This document shows positions 11,784-21,487 of a stretch of DNA of 64,000 bases, one piece after another. The notes beneath the pieces were generated by a model that was not told the origin of the DNA, made no database searches, and saw only the letters and a list, made by a program, of their open reading frames with translations. The position numbers and the translations under genes were made by a program. The stretch spans positions 16,182,427-16,246,426 of the forward strand of contig OX393566.1 in assembly GCA_947652115.1 (NCBI GenBank), in the 5' to 3' direction. The first letter of the stretch is position 1, and each line of letters starts with the position of its first letter. The DNA comes from Blastomussa wellsi. Lineage: Eukaryota; Cnidaria; Anthozoa; Scleractinia; Plerogyridae.

Positions 11784-12222
11784 CTGGCTCTGTGTCCTCT
11801 CGATCGCTAAGTTTTGCCACCATCGTTGATAAACGCTCTAAGCGATCTTGGACAACATCTCGGTTCTTTGAGATATGCTATACACTTGCGAGTTTCCAGA
11901 CTTAATGATGTCTTTCTAACAACCAGGGGGGCAAAAACAGGGTCATTAAATAGATAAACCAGTCTTTGGGACATCATTAGCATCACGAACATTACAAGAA
12001 AATGCCGCTGACACATTGGAGGCAAAAATAGTACGTCACAATACTCCTTCTCTTTATGGCTATCAGTGTGAAGCCAACATAAAGTCGACGTAAATGTCTA
12101 CTTTACGAAGCTTTACAGCTCCTTTAAAGTGCCTATGAAAGGCCTTAAAACATGAAGAAAAATGGCATTTTCCTTTGTGTGATATCTCCTCTTGTTCCAG
12201 AGATATTCAAGATTTTTGTATT
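11784..12222. other. No gene seen
   Basis: A/T-rich stretch with no supported exon. It contains TAAAG/CTTTA-rich words that recur at 12,770-12,880 and may be degenerate outer arms of the neighbouring inverted repeat. Confidence 0.35.
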
Positions 12223-12770
12223 ATGCAAATTAGGTACTGATAACGTCATAAGGTGTGATAGTATGGGTGTAAAAACACAAAATATTGCATATATCTGCAA
12301 GTAATGATGCAATGCAATTTGAACTTTGCAAGCACATTGCACGCAAGAAATACACCTCTTGATGCATATTTTGATGTTGCTATGCCAACAATCTTGGTTC
12401 CAGTCTCTTTCCTCTTTAAATCAAACATTCCTCGTTTGTGACCTTACAGGGAAAATGACTGATCTCATTAAAAGCGTGTGCAATGCCCATATTACACTAG
12501 CTTTCCTAATTAACCTTTTGGAAGTGGACGATGTTTGCGTAAGATAAAATACAGGACTAGCCATTCCTGTATATTAGAGATCTCGGACCGGATGTGTTGC
12601 CATGGCAACACCAAAATATACACGGTCTGATGTATTTCTTAGGCTATGACATGCTCACCAAGTTTCAATTTTATTGCATCATTACTTGTAGAGATATGCT
12701 CTATTTTGTGTTTTTACACCCATACTATCATACCTTATGACAACATCAGCACCTAATTTGACTCACTTAA
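12223..12770. mobile_element. MITE-like element with ~90-bp inverted arms
   Basis: The left arm (12,223-12,315) and right arm (about 12,683-12,770) are reverse complements at roughly 85% identity. Both read CAAATTAGGT..CTGAT outermost, then GTATGGGTGTAAAAACACAA and AAGTAATGATGCAAT. The central ~370 bases code for nothing. The layout fits a non-autonomous DNA transposon or a foldback element. No target duplication was confirmed. Confidence 0.7.
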
Positions 12771-13579
12771 GCAAAGTTTACATTGCCGTAAAGTTTTGTA
12801 AGTGTCATCTTTACGTCAAGTTTACATCAACTTTACGCACAGTAGCATAAATGCAGGTTTCCAATTTTTACTGAGCTTTACTGCATGGCGTAAAGTTAAA
12901 TATGCATCTTTATGAATATTTATGCCAGCTTTAATTTTCCGTAAATCTCGTTTTTTGTGCTGTGATTGACCCAAAATTGAATGTTGCTGAATTGAGCTGA
13001 CCAAGAGAAGAACATTGCCTTACCTATCCTTCTGACAGTCTGGGTCGTAATGCCCTTGTCCAACATCATTAGCTGTCTTTTAAAGTACTTTTCTAATCTG
13101 TCATGAAGGTCTCGCCACCATCTCTCTATCTGGTAAATATAGCAAATTGAATGTGTCTTTGGGATATTGCCCATGTTGTGGTCAGGAAATATAAATTCAT
13201 TTACTGGATCTTTATTAAAACTAAATACCTTATTATTGGTGGAAGTACCATAAAGGACAATGTCTTCTCCACTTAATCCTGCAGAGAGATCCTTGGCTGC
13301 ATCCTCAATGAGGAATGAGTGTATTGTGGCCATGTGGTCTGTTTCTGATCTCCTGTCAAGCATTAAGTGATGGCTGATAACTGAAATAGAATCAAAGAAA
13401 AAATTTGGGATAATCTTGTGAGCATCTTTACATGAATGCTAGATTTGTTTCCTAATTGACAAAACTGTAATCAAGTTGACATAAAAGGTCTATTCAGAAC
13501 ATCATATTGCCATATAATCAACATAATATAATATAATGAAATAATGCAGTAATGGGGTCTGTCCATTCTAATGCTGCTA

Positions 13580-13885
13580 TAAGTTTAATATAGATTTAGC
13601 CAAGCCTAAAAGCAGAGCTCCATATTTTTGTTGGTTCTTAATAATTTCTCTGAAATGAATAATAATTAAAAACGTCAACTCCAATTGCAAAATTTCCGCT
13701 AAGAATGACCATAGAAAGTTTAAAAATGCTGCCAGAAAAAAAAAGCAGACCTGAGCCCGCGATCAAGGAAGAAAAGCAATACCTGGTTACCGGTCAACTT
13801 AAAAAAAAACATGTTACCTCGATGAGTTCTAACCTGAGCCTGCGATCTGGTCATGTGATACTGGTCAGCAGATACCTTGATTTGA
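13580..13885 (+). repeat. Dispersed repeat, copy 1
   Basis: Begins with TAGATTTAGCCAAGCCTAAA at about 13,591 and ends with a CATGTGATACTGGTCAG block near 13,868. The same order of words recurs at 14,470-14,820. It lies within the intron of the integrase-core pseudogene. Confidence 0.65.
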
Positions 13886-14104
13886 CAGCTGTCAATTGAC
13901 CATAACATGGATGCCCTATAACAAAGATGTAAGCTGATAAGGCTGACAAGGTGTTGACAAGGCATGGCTATTTATGGCCGCCATGTTGCACAAGTCGTCG
14001 CCATCGCCGTTGTCATGCGTACACTCGAGCAATACCGCTAGCCATGATAACCATGAGAAAATCAACTCATGGGTTTCCTTTTCTTTCCCATATGAGTATG
14101 GGGC

Positions 14105-14135
14105 TCCGCTTGGTGGCCCTTTGGGCCACCGGAGC
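14105..14135. other. Perfect 8-bp-stem hairpin
   Basis: GGTGGCCC and GGGCCACC flank a TTT loop. The hairpin sits at the end of the integrase-core exon. It may be the tip of a small inserted repeat. Confidence 0.55.
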
Positions 14136-14469
14136 TCCGCTATGAAGTCAAAGCTTTTAAAAGCATTATTACCTTTTGTTTTGTACAGATGTTCCAGATA
14201 CCATTTTCCTACCAGCTTTGGGTCTGAGTTTGATGTCCACAACTTCAGATAGAGATAACCACTAAACACATCTTGCAGACCATAAACTGCCAGGGGAAAT
14301 GTGCTGTTCATAAAGCCCATGAGCTTATCATAGCCATCTCCAGAGTGGGTGTGGTTAGGCCCCTTTTTAGAATTATAAATTAACAACTCTTAGTAAAAAA
14401 ACATCGAACTCTTTGAACCCCCTATCTCTCACCTTAGTACAATAGACGTATAATACAGAAAGATAAGTA

Positions 14470-14820
14470 AACTTAATATGTAGATTTAGCCAAGCCTAAA
14501 AGCGAAGCTCCAATAATATTTCTTTGGTGGTAAGATTTTTTTTATTTTTTACCCTCACAAATATTGCTGTCATTGAAGTTACTGTCTCTTTATGCAACTA
14601 CATAATTTGAGCAATTCCATAGGTGAACCTTCTATTCCAATGACAGAATTCTGTTGAGGATGAAAGACAGTACTAACTATACAGCAGACTGAAAAGGGTG
14701 GAACTCAAGCCTGAGATCTATTTAAAAACCACTACCTGGTCAGTGGTCACCTTAAAACCATGTGACCTGGATGTAATGTTCATGTGATACTGATCAGTAG
14801 ATACCTTATTCATGGATTTC
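14470..14820 (+). repeat. Dispersed repeat, copy 2
   Basis: Same start word (TAGATTTAGCCAAGCCTAAA) and same terminal CATGTGATACTGATCAG block as copy 1 at 13,580-13,885. The interior is diverged. No coding potential. Confidence 0.65.
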
Positions 14821-14917
14821 CAACATTATTTGGGGAAACATTCAAAATTTCTTCTAGTGGCTGGTTTCATAGGTGATGATTTGAGTTTGTGTAGGCCATG
14901 AGAAAGATGTTAATTAT

Positions 14918-15283
14918 CCCCCTGACACACCCCTCTCGCAACTCACACAGACAAACAAGACAGAGAATCTGTTTGGGCATCTTTAATGAAAACGAGAAGG
15001 CCCAAGGGGCTCGAGGAGTCCCCTAGGGTGGGAGGGAGGGTGAAGAAACAACTGGAACGAACAATCGAGCGAAACAAAAGGATCATATTACACTGACACG
15101 TCAGTCAATGGCAAGTCAGCCATGGCATGGAGTCCTGGGGCTAATTAAGTTATTCCCTTGGAATATTAACAATTATCCCCCTGACACACCCCTCTCGCAA
15201 CTCACACAGACAAACGAGACAGGGAATCTCTTTGGGCATCTTTAATGAAAATGAGAAGGTCCAAGGGGCTTGAGGAGACCCAA
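14918..15283 (+). repeat. ~110-bp direct repeats 255 bp apart
   Basis: The block starting ATTATCCCCCTGACACACCC occurs at 14,918-15,025 and again at 15,171-15,283 with about 93% identity. A short inverse match of CCCTCTCGCAACTC occurs near 15,325. The arrangement resembles a miniature LTR-type (TRIM) element or a tandem duplication. Confidence 0.6.
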
Positions 15284-15656
15284 GCAGAGAGAAAGAGGCC
15301 CAAACAAGATTCGCAGATGAGGTTGCGAGAGGGGAATGGCAAAGAAGATGAATAATAAAATAAACAATAATACTAAATAATTACAAGGTTTGAACATGCT
15401 CAGCTAGAAGCTGCGTGTGCACGAGTCTGTCTGCTAAAGGCAGTGATAAATACAAGAAGTAAGCGTCAGATCGCCAGTCTCCTGGGTACCCCACTTAAAG
15501 GCGAATGTAGCGCCGCCTTAACGAAGGCTATGGCCAGAGAATTCCTGTAGATCCAGAGAGATAAGGGATGCTAACTGCTTTTAAAATACCATCGTTGAGG
15601 AACTTCGCCGTGATACAGGTGAGTTGATTTGAGGTGGAGATGAAGGTTAAAAGAGG
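15284..15656. other. No gene seen
   Basis: No convincing coding exon or structured repeat beyond the inverse CCCTCTCGCAAC match near 15,325. Confidence 0.35.
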
Positions 15657-17245
15657 TCAAGTGCCAGGGACAGGGACCATCTGGAGTAATAATTTGAGTG
15701 CGGTAATTGGGCAGAGCAACGATCTGGGAATGTGGGGGACTGGAACGACAAGGGCCGTATCACTCGCGTGCCAAATTTCTGTTCTGGTGACTGTGAGAAA
15801 TGCACTGGAATCGTTGAAGTTGATGCTGCTGTCATCATCATTTTCCTTTTTGTAGGCAGCATCTGCCTCCTCTGGTGTCCAAGCGGGGTCTTCATTTTCA
15901 TTTCTCTCCTCTGGTTTTTTCATTTTCAATTTTTTCCTCCATCTCATCTTCCTCCAGCTCCTGGTTTTCAAATGCTTGGGTGGTTTTCTGCTCCTGAGTA
16001 GTTTCACCCTTAAGATCATCAGCAGAAGTTTGAGTTTCTAAAGATAACAAAAATGCATCATTGTCAGATCTGCTGTAAATCATAGGTTATCACCCGATTA
16101 GTCTTTACTTTTGTAGTTAGGTCAAATGTGTTATCAAGAATCTGCACAACTACATAACCAGCAATACATGTAGGTAATAGGAGACAGCATTGTCTTTAAC
16201 ACGGTTGTTGGTACTCAAGCTCTTTAAAGGAAATTGCCCAATCTTCCTGGTTTTTCTGCAATCTGTCCTTTAATTGACTTATCTTTTCATTCATGTCTCT
16301 GACTTTCGTCTTCAGCTTTTTCCTCTCTTTCTTCAAACTTGCACATTCAGGACAGCCAAAATAATTTGTTGCCTCTGAAGTGGTACTTGCTGTATCAGGT
16401 GCCTGAAAAGTATGACAATAACATAGGACAGATATAATAGTAAACTGAATGATGCGAGCTTGTCTTTCAAGATCTGTGTTATATTATACCTCACTGGGAG
16501 TATGAGTCAGCCTCTGATCCTTCTGATAGTTATCATCTTTGAAACTTGAGGTAGGTATCTGACCACTTGTAACATTCCGCAAAAAAAAGATGTGTTGTTT
16601 CAAGTTAACCAAATATCTAACCTATCAAACATATTGCTTTTGAGAAAGCAAGAAGCTGAGCTCCTTGTTACCAGTTGGTACAGAATCTACCTGTTAGGGA
16701 GGTGCACGTGGGGATGTTTTTCTAATCAATATAATATGAATAGTGTTGCAATGAAAAAACTTAATTGTCTGATAACAGCTATATAAATTTGTAAATACCA
16801 TGTTTGGAGTACTTGTCATCATTGGCAAGAAAGTTGATAAAGTAGGAGTTGCAGGTCCCTGGGCACATGAATCTTTCTGCATAAAAAAAATTCCTTAAAA
16901 AATCTACTTAAACAGTATTAAACAATGTCAGTCACGCGCCTCGAAACACAAAAAGGACACTTTAATACTAACAATGTCTTCATTGACAGCAGATAAGGAT
17001 GATGCAGGACCAGACTGTGGAGGAGTGGATCTCAGCGTGAAATTCTAGAAACAAAATATAGTTAAGTTCAGAAAATGTTCGCATGCCCTTGCTTATCAAA
17101 TAAAATATTCCCATTAATTATCCACACTAAATCTACAGCCTTACTTGAATACTACAATCCTCTTCATCTATCATACTACCGGAAGCACAGCTCAACTGAT
17201 CTACTTCTATTTCTTGTCCATCCAAAGGCGATGCATCATCCTCAG
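15657..17245 (-). pseudogene. Unrecognised acidic multi-exon gene with recombinase scrap
   Basis: Several short minus-strand exons with plausible splice sites line up. About 17,157-17,240 is acidic and ends Q|GTAAGG. About 16,983-17,043 ends I|GTTAGT. Further blocks lie at about 16,800-16,880 and 16,495-16,565. The block at 16,205-16,400 is a coiled coil with a C-x2-C pair, and 15,657-16,060 is Glu/Lys-rich. The last block ends in a segment (VVPVPHIPRSLLCPITALK) that matches the linker region of Ngaro/Crypton tyrosine recombinases, so a transposon scrap may form the 3' end. I do not recognise the gene. THAP-transposase-like coiled-coil exons are one possibility. Confidence 0.35.
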
Positions 17246-17786
17246 GAGAACGAAGTAAGTCACGAATTTTGACTGTTTCGCACCACGGGTTAGGGAACTA
17301 CTGAGTTTGAAGGTACACCAGGAAAATAGAGTCCTCGGGATCTACCAGTGTATTTGAACTAGTTTATTCAGCAAGTTTTCTCTTGCACACTCTAGCTAGT
17401 CAACTGAAAGTGAAAAATACACGTGCGGGTCGCCTAAAAACGACTTATTAATAGAATGTAACGAGAACAGAAACAACACTTAAGCTCTCTAGAATATAAT
17501 CTCGATATACTCACAATTCTGTAAGGCGTTATCCCACTAAAGATGAGTTATTTTCCAGTTCTCAAAGGCAGAAAGCACACTTCCGATAAAGCAGTCCTTT
17601 CAATCTGACCTCTTGATTCCCAGCTATTGCTCAAACCTAAGTCACGAACATGAACTGATCTGATTGCCTAATTTACGAGAAAGAGCGGGAATCTAGCGTG
17701 ACTGGTTTAATCACGTAACACAACAAAACTTAAAGTAAACAAAACATGCTTTAAATGAGTACATCTGTCAACGAAGTGCAAAACAC
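17246..17786. other. No gene seen
   Basis: No supported exon, RNA gene or repeat structure in this stretch. Confidence 0.35.
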
Positions 17787-18736
17787 AAATAGAAAAATGA
17801 CAAGCACAAAAAAGCGTGTACTCATGTACCGAAGGAACACTTGAAAGGGAAAGTCGTTTAGTTGTCACTGAAAGATGTTTTGTTACCCAACGGCGAAAAA
17901 CTCGTTTGTATCATGAGCGTAAGGGTTTTTTTCATTGGATATAATATAGCTGCTATTTTCTATCTATTAGACTTGTTTTGTTACCGACAGAGTGGTATTA
18001 ATTCATTAAATGAAAAAACATAGTTGTTGCGCCTACACTTTTGTTGATGAGCCTACACTGATACTTTACGAAGAGGGTAAGGAAATATTTAAAGTCTGGC
18101 AACTCCAAGATACCTTGCGTGTGTAGCGCAGCTTGTCGACTATCTTCACAAAAAAATTTATCTTCTCGGCTTGTCACCTACATTAATTAGAATTTTTTCC
18201 ATTTTTTTAAGGCATCGTCCCATAATTTTTTGTGGTCCGAGGCCAATTGCTACCTCCCGTAAATTGCTGCGGTCCGTGATAACTGATATATCCCGGATGG
18301 GGTTAGGGACCAGGGGCTACCCCCTACAGGGGTGAGGGTTTTGGCCACGCCCATGTCTTTTTTGTGATTTTAGTTCAAATATGCAGAAAAATGTCAAAAA
18401 GTATCAAATTTGATATGGTGATGGATAATTATAAGTTCTAAACACATGCTGCCTCAAAAAGGATTTTTTTGGAATTTTTCGTTTTTTGACTTAAATTAAA
18501 ATATTCAAGCACTATTAAAGTTTAGCAAGTCCAAATTGCTCTTAATTTGTAGGTACAATTATTTTTTATCATCATGGTTAATTTCAATGTGTTAGCTTTG
18601 AAATTAATTTTTTTTGTTTTTTGAGAAGTGTTGATTTGCATAAACTTGAAATCTTAAAATCGCTATAAATAAAAAAATATGCGAGGGTAAGCAAATTGAA
18701 AGAGACCAGCGTGTAGCCCGTGCCAAATTATATCTT
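17787..18736 (+). repeat. ~950-bp repeat R1, copy 1
   Basis: Over 90% identical to 49,677-50,653, in the same orientation. It includes a 5' stretch with a short frame that is open for 74 codons in the other copy but frame-shifted here by an extra A in an A-run. GTGGTCCGAGG and GGGGTTAGGG-type noncoding words follow. Origin unknown. It lies beside a tyrosine-recombinase gene here and beside the virus-like element at the other site. Confidence 0.85.
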
Positions 18737-18916
18737 ATGTGCAGTTCTCATTGGATGATTCCAAAACGCCTGCTAAAAATTTCCCAAGAATGTTTTGTTG
18801 ATTTGCCTGCACCTGTCAGGGTAAGAGGCAAAATTAGCCTCGGCAAGTCAAAGGTGCATTCCAGATGTAGCACGCCTACTGCACTATCACCACAATAAAT
18901 TTCATCGATCCGCCTT

Positions 18917-20713
18917 TTAACCTAAATTTATTAGAATTTTTTGTCTACTTTTGATGGCCGCCATCTTGGATTTTCTCCTCGACTTGACCTTCTCGTAACA
19001 GCGCTGGAAGGTGTTTCTCTCCATTATGTCGACCAAGTCTTCACGGTTATCAAACCCCGCCTTTATGACCTGTTTTTTCAGACAGGTTTCCAAACCCGTA
19101 CAGGCTTCAGCGATCACTGCAATATCGTCCTTACACCAGGTAAGGCACTTTGATTGTCCACTTTTTGCAGTTGATTGCAGCGATGACACCCACTCCAATG
19201 TTGTCTGCTTGGAGCCGTCCTCCAGCTCTTCGCGGCCGTGCTGGAAGTTTTTCCTCTGAAGATACTTTACACGGTCATAAACCTGCTTCAACGTCTTGGG
19301 GTCTTGTACAAAGGTCACGAGATTCCTGCTGTCGGACATGAAGTTTTTGACTTGTGTAATAGTCAACGTGGCATTTGTCTGTACTGTGAAATTGAAAAGC
19401 AAATCAATGTCCTCCAGTTGGCCCTTTGTTAGTCCGGATTTGGATGGAGATTATTCAGATGGTAAAACTTTTTCCAGATCCGGTACATTTACGGTTGTTG
19501 CAGCGGTGTCCTTGAGATTCAGCGCTTTCGCTAGGGAAGCGTGGCCTTCGACGGCTTGTTTGGTCTTCTTGAGGACCTGGTAGAACTCCTCGGCCGTTGT
19601 GCGCTTGTGGGTCATAACGGTCTGGATGGCTGCCTGTTTCTGAGGTGTCTCTTTCATGGAGGCAGTGGATCCCAACTATTGCAACTCCGAGCTAGTTATT
19701 TCTCTTCCAACTGCGACCTTCCACCAGGCAGTGACCCGCTTCCCAATGCTTCCTGGTGCAAAAGCGTCCCCGTCCCGAGTGATGAAGAGCGCGTCTACGT
19801 CTTTGTTGGCGAAGTGCGGCCTCACGTGGCGCACATAGCCCTTCAAATTTTCGTAGGTGTTCATGGTCATGGTGATCGGAGCCAGGCCAGATCTTGACGT
19901 CTTGTGTCTGCACACACGCATCACCATTCCGCCATCTACCTCTTTCGTCTGGGCAAACTCCTTTAAGGTGGCTGACTCAAGCAGTCCTGGCCGTTGACAA
20001 TTTTCGAGCTCGATACGAGCCACTGAAAAGTCCCGGATGGACAGGAACATCTTCTCCATCACGGTCCTGCCGTAAGTCTTCGTCAGGTGCACCATAGCTT
20101 CCATTGCCGGTTTCGAATCGGCCATATTCTGCACAAGCTCCACTGGCACGCCATTTTCTTCATCTTGTAGACGTTTTTCCCATTTTACGTGCGCGTAGTC
20201 CTTTACGATTGACGAGCACATCTTCCTATAACGTTGAGCCATGGTGGTCGCTTTGCTGATAAGCTCTTTTCCAATGGCTGGGAAGTCTCGCACATTGTGC
20301 TCATTGTGGTCGGCAAGGAATTCACAGAACAACGCGAGGGAAATGAAATATGCCCTTACAGAGTCCAGCAGAGGCTTCGCCCATTCACGGTAGACTTGCC
20401 TTCCTCCATCCACTAGCAGAGATTCCACGGACTGGTCTTTTTTTTTGACATCTAAGAACTCGTGTACGCGCCGCACTTGCTGAGCGTGTAAGATCGCCTG
20501 ACGCCCTTTGACGCTGCCAGCTATTATGTCCTGCATATGTCTGGCGAACATGGTTAGTAGACGCTCCTTCACACCTCTTGGTTTTGCACGCCGATAGTAC
20601 TCCCTCAAGTTCTGGAAGTTCTCCAACTCGCCTTCATCATCATCATCATCATCGATGTCGCCAGTGTCATCCTGTGGTGTCATCCTTCGTTGAGCCTTTT
20701 TTGATGTTACCAC
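18917..20713 (-). pseudogene. Crypton-type tyrosine recombinase, two in-frame stops
   Basis: A single frame of about 598 codons runs from ATG 20,711-20,713 to 18,917, interrupted by TAG at about 19,676 and TAA at about 19,451. Residues ~15-40 are acidic and the next ~200 are helical. NCQRPG then carries the first catalytic Arg, VCRHKT the His/Lys region, and MTHKRTTAEEFY the nucleophile Tyr. This is the order of a tyrosine recombinase without reverse transcriptase, as in Cryptons. The TAG falls exactly where the second Arg motif is expected. The enzyme would insert circular DNA by recombination. The C-terminal 160 residues are conserved in frame but unassigned. Confidence 0.65.
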
Positions 20714-21403
20714 GTCGCATAACGGACATACCTCCTTTTTCTGGAGTAGAAGGTGGTGCTCCCGTCTTTGATTTTCATTGTTACATTGCCCGCCGAGGTC
20801 GACTTACCTTGTTTCGAGGCTTGGATTACAGCATCAATCCTCACAACTGGTATCCTCTCGTTCTTCTGTGAATGCTTCGCTATCATATGGCATCTTAGAT
20901 GTATGATCTTTTCACTGCAGACGGGGCAGGATTGCTTGGAATAGTGGACAGATGTTGCAAGAGAGTGCCTTGAAAAGGCCTGCTAGAACTTATACACCTA
21001 TTCCAACAGTTCGTTTGCTTTTGCCTGGTGTTTAAGGGTGCCATATAGCAAAAATATTGCAATAACAAGAAAGAAAGCAAATCTAAAATGAGAAACTTGC
21101 AGGCATTATAGTGCGGGCTTAATCAGTATGCTTCATAGAGAGTCTCTACCATGCTATACAATGTCTCTTAATTTCAATCCAATTCATAATATTATGTTAA
21201 AGTTATTTCCGCTATCCTTTCGTACTTACAGGCATTGTAGTGCCTGATGAAACCGAGACCCTAAGTAGTTTTTCCTTGAAGCATTCCATTATGTCTGGCG
21301 GAACATCCTTTAAGAGTTATTAGCGCTCTCCTAACTTCTTACAGACATTGTAGTTCTTGAGGAAACCTACACCTTCTTAAGATTTACCCAAGGCCATTCT
21401 ATT
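20714..21403. other. No gene seen
   Basis: Non-coding as far as I can tell. GTTTAAGGGTGCCATATAGC near 21,029 recurs almost exactly at 49,663, directly before repeat R1 copy 2, so it may mark an element end. Confidence 0.4.
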
Positions 21404-21487
21404 ATGCCTATAGATCGTTTTCACGTGACGTCACATAAATTCCGGTCGCCATATTGGTGGAGTACTTTTCCCGCGGAAACTTTAAAA

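Larger units (their letters stand above)
12920..14386 (-). pseudogene. Integrase-core (DDE) protein, fragmentary
   Basis: Two exon-like blocks resemble the large cnidarian family annotated as integrase core domain-containing proteins. The block at about 14,150-14,386 carries the YDKLMGF-NSTFPLAVYG segment and a VGKWYLEHLY motif and ends at a G|GTAATA donor. The block at 12,920-13,370 carries a DRRSETDHMATIHSFL segment and the QIERWW motif with the expected catalytic Glu. The intervening sequence holds a dispersed repeat. N- and C-termini are missing or decayed. The enzyme family would cut and join DNA. This copy is probably dead. Confidence 0.55.
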
